Shown piece after piece: positions 36,851 through 45,140 of a stretch of 64,000 nucleotides of DNA (its first letter is position 1; each line of letters starts with the position of its first letter). Location of the stretch: positions 25,822 through 89,821 of the forward strand of contig NZ_FMCI01000204.1 in assembly GCF_900091845.1 (NCBI RefSeq), read 5' to 3'. The notes under the pieces were generated by a model. That model made no database searches and was not told where the DNA came from. It saw only the letters and a program-made list of their open reading frames with translations. The stretch comes from Streptomyces sp. SolWspMP-5a-2 (lineage in GTDB: Bacteria; Actinomycetota; Actinomycetes; Streptomycetales; Streptomycetaceae). Position numbers and translations under genes: made by a program.

Positions 36851-37564
36851 TCAGGTGGTCCCGGTGGCCGTGTCGACGCCCAGACGGGCGAGGAGGGCGG
36901 CCCGCAGGGCGGCGAACCGGGGGTCGGTGAGGGCGCGCGGCCGGTCGAGGTCGACGCGCTCCTCGTGCGCGATCACCCCGTCGTCCATCACGAGCACCCG
37001 GTCGGCGAGCAGGACGGCCTCCTCGACATCGTGCGTGACCAGCAGGACGGCGCAGCCCCGGCGCTGCCACAACTCGCCCACCAGGCGCTGGGCGGTGACC
37101 CGGGTGAGCGCGTCCAGCGCGCCGAACGGCTCGTCCAGCAGCAGGAGATCGGGCTCGCGCACCAGCGCGCGGGCCAGGGCGGCGCGCTGCGCCTCGCCGC
37201 CGGAGAGCGTCCTGGGCCAGGCGGTCGACCGGTGGGCGAGGCCGACCTCCGCCAACGCCCGCTCGGCGAGGGCGCGTTCGGGTCTTCCGGGCAGCCCGAG
37301 GACGACGTTGGGCCACACCCTCTTCCACGGCATCAGCCGCGGCGCCTGGAACACGACGGCCTTGCGGCGGGGCACCAGGACGGTCCCGCTGATGTCGCGG
37401 TCGAGCCCCGCGAGGACCCGCAGCAGGGTGGACTTGCCGCACCCGCTGCGGCCGAGCAGGGCGACGAACTCGCCCGGACGGATGTCGAGGCGCAGGTCGT
37501 GGAGGACGGCGCGGCCGTCGAAGGAGCGGGTCAGCCCCTCGACCCGGACCGCCTGCCCGGTCAT
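36851..37564 (-). CDS. SsuB/TauB-type ABC importer ATPase
   Basis: This 237-residue importer ATPase has Walker A GRSGCGKSTL, signature LSGGEAQRAALARAL, Walker B LLLLDEPFGALD and the H-loop VTHDVEEA. The PRLMPWKRVWPNV segment is typical of the SsuB/TauB/NrtC branch. The ATG at 37564 overlaps the permease stop (ATGA), which makes it the better choice over the ATG at 37588. It energises uptake through the permease and receives ligand from the binding protein. Confidence 0.92.
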   Translation of the reverse strand: MTGQAVRVEGLTRSFDGRAVLHDLRLDIRPGEFVALLGRSGCGKSTLLRVLAGLDRDISGTVLVPRRKAVVFQAPRLMPWKRVWPNVVLGLPGRPERALAERALAEVGLAHRSTAWPRTLSGGEAQRAALARALVREPDLLLLDEPFGALDALTRVTAQRLVGELWQRRGCAVLLVTHDVEEAVLLADRVLVMDDGVIAHEERVDLDRPRALTDPRFAALRAALLARLGVDTATGTT

Positions 37565-38463
37565 CGGCCGGTGAACGTCGGTCGCCATCGCAGCAGCAGC
37601 CTTTCGAGGGAGCGGACGAGGAAGTCGGCCAGCAGGCCGAGGAACGCGTAGACGATCAGGCAGACCACGATCACGTCGGTCCGCAGGAAGTCCCGTGCCT
37701 GCACCATGAGGAAGCCGATCCCGGCGTCCGCGTTGATCTGCTCGGCGAAGACCAGGGCGAGCCAGGCCACGCCGAGCGCGTAGCGCAGCCCGGTGAGCGC
37801 GCCGGGCAGGGCGGCGGGCAGCACGACGTGCCGTACCAGCCCTCGCCGGGTGAGCCCCAGCGACTCGCCCGCCTCGACGAGTCCGGCGTCCACTCCGCGG
37901 ATCGCGGCGTACACGTTCAGGTAGAGCGGGAAGGTCACCCCGAGCGTGATGACGGCGACCTTCGGGGTCTCGCCGATGCCGAACCAGATGATGAACAGCG
38001 GGATCAGGCCGACGAACGGGACCGTCCTGAGCATCTGCACGGGCGCGTCCACCAGGTCCTCGCCGACCTTGAACAGGCCCGAGAGCAGGGCGAGTCCGCC
38101 GCCGATCAGGATGCCGAGGAGCAGACCGAGGGCGACCCGGCGCAGCGAGGTGCCCATCGCGGAGGCGAGGGAGCCGTCGTCGATCAGGTCGGCCGCCACC
38201 CGGGCGATCCGGCCGGGCGAGGCGAGCACGTCGGTGCTCAACACGCCCGTCGAGCTGAGGAGTTGCCAGACGGCGACCAGCAGGAGCGGGCCGGTGGTCC
38301 GGCGCAGCCAGCGGGGGATGCGGGTGCGCCGGGCGGCGGTGGGCCGGAGGGTCTCCAGGGCGGGAGCGGCCGGGGCACTGGTGGCGTCCACGGCCTTTCC
38401 GTCTGCCGAAATGGGGGACATGTCGTGCTCGGGCGAGCCGGGTGGGGCGTGGCTGGTGCTCAC
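37561..38463 (-). CDS. SsuC/TauC-type ABC importer permease
   Basis: This 300-residue membrane protein has about 60 polar N-terminal residues and then six transmembrane segments. The importer EAA loop appears as EAGESLGLTRRGLVRHVVLPAALPGALTGLR, where the ATPase docks. The GTG at 38463 (VSTSHAPP) has GGAG 6 nt upstream; the ATG at 38475 has only a C-rich upstream sequence. It is the first large gene of the permease-ATPase-binding protein operon and follows a leader peptide gene by 130 bp. Confidence 0.9.
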   Translation of the reverse strand: MSTSHAPPGSPEHDMSPISADGKAVDATSAPAAPALETLRPTAARRTRIPRWLRRTTGPLLLVAVWQLLSSTGVLSTDVLASPGRIARVAADLIDDGSLASAMGTSLRRVALGLLLGILIGGGLALLSGLFKVGEDLVDAPVQMLRTVPFVGLIPLFIIWFGIGETPKVAVITLGVTFPLYLNVYAAIRGVDAGLVEAGESLGLTRRGLVRHVVLPAALPGALTGLRYALGVAWLALVFAEQINADAGIGFLMVQARDFLRTDVIVVCLIVYAFLGLLADFLVRSLERLLLRWRPTFTGR

Positions 38464-38593
38464 GGGGTGCTCCATGGGGGGAGAGCGGCCAGGGGGTGGG
38501 GCCGCGCCGGTGCCGCCGGACCGCGCGGGCGGGCGGGGGCGGGAGGGTACGCGGGCAGACCGGTGGGCCGGCCGGATCAGCGGTGAGAGGTCG

Positions 38594-38677
38594 TCAGCGG
38601 CCGCGGCTACACGCGGCGGAGGCCACCCGCAGCAGGTCGATGTGACCGCGCGTGGTGAGCAGGGCTGAACGCGACAT
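38594..38677 (-). CDS. Cysteine-containing leader peptide (putative attenuator)
   Basis: This 27-codon reading frame, too short for routine gene finding, encodes MSRSALLTTRGHIDLLRVAS followed by AACSRGR. It matches the TRGHIDLLRVASAxC peptides that recur upstream of sulfur-assimilation and sulfonate-transport operons in streptomycetes. A good promoter places the transcript start on the A of its ATG, so translation would be leaderless. A Cys codon lies near the end, followed by about 130 nt of stem-forming GC-rich sequence before the permease start. Ribosome pausing at the Cys codon under cysteine shortage could open the downstream genes. An in-frame ATG at 38695 lies between the promoter boxes and is not expected to be transcribed. 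Confidence 0.75.
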   Translation of the reverse strand: MSRSALLTTRGHIDLLRVASAACSRGR

Positions 38678-38684
38678 GCGCAGG

Positions 38685-38714
38685 AAAGTAGCCATCCTGA
38701 CCGCACACGGTCAA
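38685..38714 (-). promoter_or_regulatory. Promoter with overlapping palindrome for the leader/importer operon
   Basis: On the minus strand TTGACC (38709-38714) and TACTTT (38685-38690) are spaced by 18 nt, a good housekeeping-sigma promoter. Transcription would begin 7 nt beyond the -10 box, on the leader peptide ATG. TGACCG-N4-CGGTCA (38698-38713) is a perfect palindrome covering the -35 box, a likely repressor operator. Confidence 0.65.
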
Positions 38715-38828
38715 TGGCGTCTCGCGTGCTGGACCCGCCGTATCACCCCGTGAGGCGCCGCCGATCCGCGCGGTGTCCCCGGATGGGTCAGGATGGGAGC
38801 ATGTCAGCCCCCTTCACCACCCGAGTCC

Positions 38829-39356
38829 AACCTCCTGGCTGGCCAGGCGCCGGGCCTGCTGAAGGTCCTGCGCGAGACCGATCCGGAGTACGTCCTGCTC
38901 GACGGGACGCTCGCCGAGTCCGACCGGGTGGGCGACGGCCGTGCCGACTACTCCCACAAGCACCGCCGCCACGGCGTGAACGTGCAGGTCGTGACCGACC
39001 CAGTCGGCAAGATCCTGTGGATTTCACCTGCCTTGCCCGGCTGGTGTCACGATCTGACCGCGGCCCGCACTTACCGGATCATCCGGATCTGCGAACGCCA
39101 CGGCGTCCCCATCCTGGCCGATCGCGCCTACACCGGCGCCGGCCCCTGGGTCACCACCGTACGCAGACGCCCACCCAACAGCCAGCTGACCCTCACTGAA
39201 CAAACGGCCCACCCGGCCCTGGCCACATCCCGAGCTCCCGTCGAGCGCGGCATGGCACACCTCAAGTTCTGGCGAATCTTCCGAAGATCACGATGCAGCC
39301 CGAACCGCATGACGTCAATCGCCAGAGCCGTCCTCACCCTGGAGTGGCAACGCTGA
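38829..39356 (+). pseudogene. IS5-type (DDE_Tnp_4) transposase remnant
   Basis: This is the C-terminal 175 residues or so of an IS5-superfamily transposase: YVLLDGTLAESDRV, DYSHKHRRHGVNVQVV, LPGWCHDLTAAR, ILADRAYTGAG and ARAPVERGMAHLKFWRIFRR, with Asp and Glu residues of the DDE triad present. The N-terminal helix-turn-helix part (roughly 90 residues) is missing and no start or ribosome binding site fits, so the copy is dead. No terminal inverted repeats were found. It marks the left border of a lower-GC island. Confidence 0.85.
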
Positions 39357-39441
39357 AAACGCCCAATGACCGGCGGCGAGCAGCGTCTAGCCCTCAGCAG
39401 GGAACGGGAGCGCGTGGCTACCGTTCACCGGTTGTCCACAT

Positions 39442-42400
39442 TTAAAGCCTCAGGTGTTCCGGCTCACCCACCGGCGGTGTATTACGCACCTCTGCTAGCG
39501 ATAGTGCGAGGAGCCCGTGGTCGAGCCCAATGATCAGCCGTTGTGACACCCATGTGACGGCAAGTGCAGGATGATGTACTGGAATCTCTTCAACCAGCGC
39601 TTGGCTCGACACGTCCCACAGGCGTACGGTCCTGTCGCTACTGGCACTGGCGAGGAATGTCCCGCCCTCACCGATCATGCTCACTGCGTTTACTGCGCCC
39701 GAGTGGCCTGAGAGGGCTCCGATGAGTTCTCCACGCGCGGCATCCCACAGGCGCACCTCTCCATGTGCGTGCGCGGTGGCGAGCGCGGTCTGCCCCATCA
39801 TGGGCAGCGCGCACATTGCAAGGGTCTCGGGTGCGGCGACCAATTTGTGGCGCTGACCAGAGGTGGCGTCCCACAACCACACCATGCCGTCCTGACCGTC
39901 CGTAGCCGTTGCGACATATGGTTGGCCAGCGATTTCCAGGGGACACATGACGTAGATCCCGCTATGAAAGCGGGCAAAGTGTGCGATCTCATTACTCAGT
40001 GGGTCCCAAAGCCATGCGCTTCCGTCGGTGTGGCCCGTAGCTAGGAGCGTTTGGTTGCCGACGCGCACGGAGCACACGGCATAGGCGGGTTTGTTGCCTG
40101 GACGTCGGGACGACCGCGGCACCGCTTCTGTAAGGTCAGACAACCACACTGCTCCGTCGTCACCGCACCCGGCGAGGTACGACCGGTTGAGGTGGGTCAC
40201 ACTACATAGAGCCCGCACCCAGTCGTGATTTTCACGCAACGAGTTGACGACCGAGCCAGAGCCAGGATCGCGCAGTTGGGTTACGCCGTCGTCACCGCCA
40301 GCGGCCAATAGCAAACCGTTACCGCTGGATGCGGGGGAGAGTGCGCGTACAGCGCCCACACTGCTGGCGCGCGGCGCCGACGGGTCCCACAGCCGCACGG
40401 TGTGGTCGGCGCCCCCACTGGCGATCAGGTCTCGGCCGTTGACGTGCAGCACGCAGAGGGAGTCCACGGAGTCGGAATGGCCTTGGAGGGTAATGGCGAT
40501 GCGGCCGGTCTCCGGGTCCAGCAGTCGCACCAGGTCGCCGCTCGGGCTGGCAAGCAGCGACTTTCCCTCGACTGTTAGGGCGCGCAGCGTAAAGGCCAGG
40601 TCTTCCCCGGGGAGGGTACCTACACACCAGCCGCTGATCGGGTCCCACAGACGAACCGTCTTGTCGTTTCCGAGACTTGCTAGCAGAGTGTGATCTTCCA
40701 CTTCCACCGCGGACAGGGCGATGACGGAACTCTCGTGCCCTTCGAGGATGTGGATGCGCTCGCCGGTGTCAGGTCGCCAGAGAATGATGGAGCGGTCATC
40801 TTCGTCTCCGCCCGATGCCAGGAGAGTTCCGTGGTTGACCGCTAGCGTGCACACACTCTCGACCCAGCCGCCGTGCTCCGATAGGACCGCTGTGCACTCT
40901 CGGGAGGCGGGATCCCAGATCCGGACTGTTCTGTCCGCGCTCCCTGTTGCAAGGCGAGGCCCGTCGGCCGTTTCGAAGGCGCACAAATCTCGGATCGAGC
41001 TGACGTGGCCGCGCAGGTACCCCGCTGCGCGTCGCAGGGACTCGTTCCACAGCCAGACGTCCCTGTCCGCAGCGAGAGCGAGGTAAGTCTGCCCGTCGAC
41101 GATCAGGCCGCACATCGCACTGATGCGCCCGAACTTGGGTGTGAGGCGGCGCACCGTCCGGGCGGTCACTGGGTCCCAAAGCCGGATGGTCCCGTCGCCG
41201 GCGGCGCTGGCGAGCAGGGTGCCGGTCGGGGGGCCGAGGGCGCATACAGCGCGGATCTCGCCGCTGTGGCCTTCTAGAATTGCGTCTTCGGCGCGGGAGG
41301 CGACTGCTGCCCACTCGGCTCGATATGGCCCCTTCACTGCCAAGGGCCCGTAGACCTGTCCGAATCCTTCCTGCGCCTCGGTTACGCTGAAAAGCGCCGC
41401 GCGCTTGGTGGGGACACAGTCGATGGCTTGCGGCGTCCGGCGTAGAAGCTGGGCGCGTTCCTTGGCCGCTCGGGAGACCGCCGAACTGCTCGCCGGGATG
41501 AGGCGTCGAAGATCTGCGTGGAGCGCGTACTCCGCGTCCGCAAGCAGCTCGTCGATGACCCGGCCGCCCACGGCGTGCCGGGGTAGCGAACGCAGCAGGT
41601 ACGCGGGCGCACGGTCCCAGCCCAGGCGTCGCCCGTAGGAGATGAAGGAGCGTGTGAGGGCGCGCTCGTCGGTCACGTTCGATCCGACCTGCGCGCGATT
41701 TTGCCGCAACGCATCATTTAGAGCTTGGTGGAAGAGCCGGAACACACCCGTGTTCTGATCGTTGACGCCGCTCTCGATGAGAAAGTTCGCGGCTGACGAG
41801 CGTGTCAGAGAACGGAGCTGGTCCTCAGTGAGATGGTGGCCCGTAAGTTTCTCCACTGCAGCGCTCCACAACGGCAGTGGGAGCCCTGGAGCCTCGGCAT
41901 AGGCCAGGACGCTTAGGGCATCAGCCGCCGGAGCGCCGTCAACTGCAGGCAGTCGTGAGAGGTATTCCTCCAGGGCTGCGGCGACGGTGGGCGTGAAGGC
42001 AATATCTGCGGGCGCAACAGCGCGAGTATCGTGCAGGCCGTGAGCGCGCGCGGTGAGACCGGCCACGAGAAAATTCGCGTCGGCGAGTTCTGCGATGCGG
42101 GCAGCAACCGGGCGCGCGGTGCGCTTGTCGGCATATGGGTTATCGGGCCGCTCGTCGCCCAACAGCTGGAGCGTAGCCATGGTGTATGCGGCGAGGTCCG
42201 CTGTGGCGAAGAACTCGGGAGCGTCCAAGTCGATGACACGGACCGCCGCGCCGAATGGATCGAGCAAGCTACCGGCGTCGTCCCTGCGGCGGCTACCAAC
42301 TAGAACCCGGACATGGAGATCCGCACATGTCTCAGCCAGCGGGATGGCAATGTGTCGCGCGATCAGGCGGGCCTGCTGCGCGCTGGTGGCCTCGTCAAGA

Positions 42401-43545
42401 GCGTCGATGACGATGACGAAGGGCGTTGGCGCGGAGGCGGCTCGTTCGGACAGCGCGGCCCGCAGTACGGAGGCCAGGTCGCTCGCGCGTTCGGGGGGCG
42501 CGGCCGAGGCCGCAGCGGCGATCTCCTCGGCTACCTCGAGAGCGGTCTTTCCCTTGGCGTGAACGGCGCAGGAGACCGCACCGAGGGGGGCACGCAAGGC
42601 GTCGTCATCCGCCGGGAGTGACGCGGCTATACCGAAATCTGCTGAGGTGACCACGCGCCCGAGCACTGCGGACTTGCCCACGCCGGGTGACCCGGTCACC
42701 ATCAAGACTTTCCGCGGTGCGGTGACGCAGGTCATCCAGCCGATGATCTCGGCGAGCGCTGCGGTGCGGCCTCGAAATCGGAAGCCCTTTTCGGAGTCGG
42801 TGCTCACGCCACGGGCGCGCGGCTTCCAGTGCCGGCCAGCTTCCGGATCGTCGTCCAGCGTCCAGCCCCACGCCGCGAGCGCTGTCTCGCCTGCTGCCTC
42901 GGCCGACCAGTCGGCGAGCAGCGCGATCTTTTGTTCGGGCAGACACCTATCAGCCTGATAGAGCGTAAAGGCTCGGGCGTCACCTGAGCCGCTGGCTTGC
43001 CCGACAAGACCCACGATCGCCTGGTACGTCGATGACCACAATGCGGCACCGCTATAGCCGGGCTTGACGGGATAACGCGATGCTGTGTCGAGTCGCACCC
43101 ACCCGTAGGCGAGTGCCTCGCCGACCGTCCCGTCCGACGAATTGCCGAATAGGTCGCCGTCGGGGAACCCAAATGCCCACCACGCGTCACCTACGAGGGC
43201 GGAAGGCGTCGGCCGCCGCAGTCGCCCTGCCAGCTCACCGGAGACCGGCTCCGAGAGCACGAGCACAGCCACGTCCTGCGAGCGGTGCTTCGCTGGAGCT
43301 TTAGGCGCGAACACATCTCGTACCCGGAAGCGCCGGTCCATGAACTGGTCCGACTTGGGGAAGGCCACCCACAGCTCCCGCGCTCTTTCCCACGTTGGGC
43401 ATGCGACATGCGCGCAGGTAAGCACCCGATGGTCGTCTATGAGGAAGCCGGATCCCAGGGCCTTTTCGTCGTGCTCCGTGCCGTGTACTGCGGCTACCCA
43501 GGCATCGGCGCCCGGGCGCGGGCCCGAACCGACAGCGGCGTTCAT
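39442..43545 (-). CDS. Trypsin-like protease / STAND NTPase / WD40-repeat protein
   Basis: This 1367-residue protein has three parts. Residues 1-200 are a trypsin-like protease with its triad in place: His46 (LTCAHV), Asp91 (QDVAVLVL) and Ser165 (PGYSGAALW). Residues about 255-650 are a STAND-type NTPase, with Walker A GSPGVGKS at 285-292 and Walker B VIVIDALDE at 377-385, then a helical region. Residues about 755-1340 hold about fourteen WD40 repeats (TIRLWDP, TVRIWDP, MVWLWDA and others), enough for two seven-bladed propellers. The architecture is that of predicted bacterial conflict proteins in which WD40 repeats sense, the NTPase switches and the protease executes. No signal peptide is present. 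It follows a Trypco1-like gene by 6 bp and lies in a lower-GC, IS-flanked island. Confidence 0.9.
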   Translation of the reverse strand: MNAAVGSGPRPGADAWVAAVHGTEHDEKALGSGFLIDDHRVLTCAHVACPTWERARELWVAFPKSDQFMDRRFRVRDVFAPKAPAKHRSQDVAVLVLSEPVSGELAGRLRRPTPSALVGDAWWAFGFPDGDLFGNSSDGTVGEALAYGWVRLDTASRYPVKPGYSGAALWSSTYQAIVGLVGQASGSGDARAFTLYQADRCLPEQKIALLADWSAEAAGETALAAWGWTLDDDPEAGRHWKPRARGVSTDSEKGFRFRGRTAALAEIIGWMTCVTAPRKVLMVTGSPGVGKSAVLGRVVTSADFGIAASLPADDDALRAPLGAVSCAVHAKGKTALEVAEEIAAAASAAPPERASDLASVLRAALSERAASAPTPFVIVIDALDEATSAQQARLIARHIAIPLAETCADLHVRVLVGSRRRDDAGSLLDPFGAAVRVIDLDAPEFFATADLAAYTMATLQLLGDERPDNPYADKRTARPVAARIAELADANFLVAGLTARAHGLHDTRAVAPADIAFTPTVAAALEEYLSRLPAVDGAPAADALSVLAYAEAPGLPLPLWSAAVEKLTGHHLTEDQLRSLTRSSAANFLIESGVNDQNTGVFRLFHQALNDALRQNRAQVGSNVTDERALTRSFISYGRRLGWDRAPAYLLRSLPRHAVGGRVIDELLADAEYALHADLRRLIPASSSAVSRAAKERAQLLRRTPQAIDCVPTKRAALFSVTEAQEGFGQVYGPLAVKGPYRAEWAAVASRAEDAILEGHSGEIRAVCALGPPTGTLLASAAGDGTIRLWDPVTARTVRRLTPKFGRISAMCGLIVDGQTYLALAADRDVWLWNESLRRAAGYLRGHVSSIRDLCAFETADGPRLATGSADRTVRIWDPASRECTAVLSEHGGWVESVCTLAVNHGTLLASGGDEDDRSIILWRPDTGERIHILEGHESSVIALSAVEVEDHTLLASLGNDKTVRLWDPISGWCVGTLPGEDLAFTLRALTVEGKSLLASPSGDLVRLLDPETGRIAITLQGHSDSVDSLCVLHVNGRDLIASGGADHTVRLWDPSAPRASSVGAVRALSPASSGNGLLLAAGGDDGVTQLRDPGSGSVVNSLRENHDWVRALCSVTHLNRSYLAGCGDDGAVWLSDLTEAVPRSSRRPGNKPAYAVCSVRVGNQTLLATGHTDGSAWLWDPLSNEIAHFARFHSGIYVMCPLEIAGQPYVATATDGQDGMVWLWDATSGQRHKLVAAPETLAMCALPMMGQTALATAHAHGEVRLWDAARGELIGALSGHSGAVNAVSMIGEGGTFLASASSDRTVRLWDVSSQALVEEIPVHHPALAVTWVSQRLIIGLDHGLLALSLAEVRNTPPVGEPEHLRL

Positions 43546-43551
43546 CGAGGC

Positions 43552-43863
43552 TCAGGTCCCGTCCGCCGCCGCGGGTCGCCAAACCATGGACACCTCGAAG
43601 TTCGCGTCCGTCGAAGCCTTGGCCACGAGCCAGTTGGCCGTCCCACTGACCTTGATACCGAATTTCACCTGGACCTCCGCAGGCCGGAGCGCCACAGCCT
43701 GGTCGAGTACTGTCCGGGCGGCTTCCACAGCCGGCCTTACCGCTTCGCGGACCTGGCCCACGATCTCTGCGGCGCTGACCTGGTGGAACTCGTCTGTCGG
43801 CTCGATCTCGAACCGGACGACCGTCTCGTCGTCCAGCGCGTACGACACCACCTGATCTGCCAT
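43552..43863 (-). CDS. Trypco1-like (trypsin-co-occurring) small protein
   Basis: This 103-residue protein has an N-terminal strand pair (VVSYALDDETVVRFEIEP), a helical middle (AAEIVGQVREAVRPAVEAARTVLDQAVAL) and a C-terminal pair (AEVQVKFGIKVSGTANWLVAKAS, ANFEVSMVWRP). This pattern matches the trypsin-co-occurring domain 1 family (CU044_2847-type proteins), which is genetically tied to trypsin-like proteases of prokaryotic conflict systems. GAGG lies 8 nt before the ATG. The stop is 6 bp from the protease-NTPase-WD40 start, so the two are an operon. A role as adaptor, regulator or protease substrate is inferred. Confidence 0.8.
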   Translation of the reverse strand: MADQVVSYALDDETVVRFEIEPTDEFHQVSAAEIVGQVREAVRPAVEAARTVLDQAVALRPAEVQVKFGIKVSGTANWLVAKASTDANFEVSMVWRPAAADGT

Positions 43864-43875
43864 TGCGGCCCCCTC

Positions 43876-43904
43876 GATAGATTGCGAACACAGCTTAGAG
43901 CCAA
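43876..43904 (-). promoter_or_regulatory. Weak candidate promoter of the two-gene island operon
   Basis: On the minus strand TTGGCT (43899-43904) and TCTATC (43876-43881) are 17 nt apart, in the AT-richest part of the region just upstream of the Trypco1-like gene. Matches to consensus are only partial. Confidence 0.3.
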
Positions 43905-44063
43905 GCCGTCGCTCACATGGGTAGTTGGCTGACCGCGCGGGCTGCCCGATGGGTCGCTATTGCTTCTTCCCCGTGCCGCGCGCCTGCCGAGGTCCTCGCG
44001 GTCGAGGGCAGCCACGGTACTGATCAGGTCCACGTGGGATCCGGATACCCTGGGGTTGCCTTA

Positions 44064-44915
44064 GACGTCGTCTCATTTGGTGAGTCTGCGATAGCAGATG
44101 AGGGTGCAGGCGATGCTGGTGAAGGCAAGGAAGTGCTCGGCTTTGCGCTCATAGCGGCGGTGCAGCCGGCGGCATCGGGCGAGCCAGGACATCGTGCGTT
44201 CTATCGTCCAGCGGTGACGGCCCAGGCGGGTTGAGGACTCGATGCACTTGCGGGCGATGCGGTGCCTGATGCCGCGCCCGCGTAACCATCGCCGCAGGTG
44301 GTTGTAGTCGTATCCCTTGTCCGCGTGGAGCTTTGCCGGTCTGCGCCGCCGGGGCCCGCGCCGGGAGCGGATCGGCGGTATCTCCTTCACCAGCGGGATC
44401 AGCGCCTGGTTGTCGTGCAGGTTCGCGCCTGAGATTCCGGCGGACAGGGGCGGACCGGTCCGTTCGGTGATCAGGTGGATCTTCGAGCCGTACTTGCCCC
44501 GGTCCACAGGATTCGGACCTGTCAGCTCCCCCTTTTCAGGGCCCGCATGTTCACCGAGTCGATCGCGCAGCGGGACCAGTCCAGTTCCCCTCGGGAGCCG
44601 AGCTCGTCGAGCACCAGGCGATGAAGCTTGGCCCACACCCGGGCCTTCGACCACTCGGCAAAGCGCCGTGGGCCGTCGCTCCCGACGGCCCGAACGATGC
44701 GGACGGCAACTGCTGGCACGTGCAGCCCGACGTGGCCACGAACACGATCGCAGCCAGCACCTCCCGGTCACCATGCCGGCGCCGGCCACCACCCTGAGGC
44801 CGCGACGGAGGCTCCGGAACCACCCGCTGGAACAGCTCCCACAACTCATCCGGCATCAGCCGCTCAACGATCGAAACCACGGCCGACAGACTACCGATCC
44901 AAATGAGATGACGTC
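44064..44915. mobile_element. IS5-family insertion sequence, ends intact, transposase broken
   Basis: The element is 852 bp. Terminal inverted repeats begin GACGTCGTCTCATTTGG at 44064-44080 and, on the other strand, GACGTCATCTCATTTGG at 44915-44899, with 16 of 17 matching. A direct TTA lies on each side (44061-44063 and 44916-44918), the 3-bp target duplication typical of the IS427 group of IS5. It forms the right border of the island with the protease-STAND-WD40 operon. Confidence 0.9.
44073..44880 (-). pseudogene. IS5-family transposase, two frameshifts
   Basis: Three pieces in three frames are needed to rebuild one transposase. The N-terminal piece begins at GTG 44880 (VVSIVERLMPDELWELF through ATSGCTCQQLPSA), the middle piece contains RRFAEWSKARVWAKLHRLVLDELGSRGELDWSRC, and the C-terminal piece runs from TGPNPVDRGKYGSKIHLI through HADKGYDYNHL to the stop at 44073. 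Frame changes fall at about 44680 and about 44530. Some IS427-group elements use a programmed frameshift, but two breaks and drifted residues argue for decay. Confidence 0.85.
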
Positions 44916-45140
44916 TTAACGGAGTTTGTTGGACACCAACCGCGACAACCCCCGGCGCCAGGTGCGGGTGAGTTTCCTGGGGTGAGCGCGCGGTCGCCCC
45001 GGGCCCGGTCCGCCCCGGGGTTCTCCGTGGCCAAGGGAGCCCTTGTGACGTGCCGTGCGGACTGATCGACTGGGGGCCGAGGGCCCGGAGGCCGCGGACG
45101 CGAGCGCGGCCCACCCGACCGGCCCGCCGAGGAGATGGAG

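Noticed and set aside
38793..39356. Intact transposase gene starting at 38793
   Set aside because: The first dozen residues do not match the family and the whole DNA-binding N-terminus is missing, so it is listed as a remnant.
44551..45114. Separate protein overlapping the right end of the IS element
   Set aside because: Only the part inside the element matches a transposase N-terminus; the rest reads through the inverted repeat into noncoding flank.
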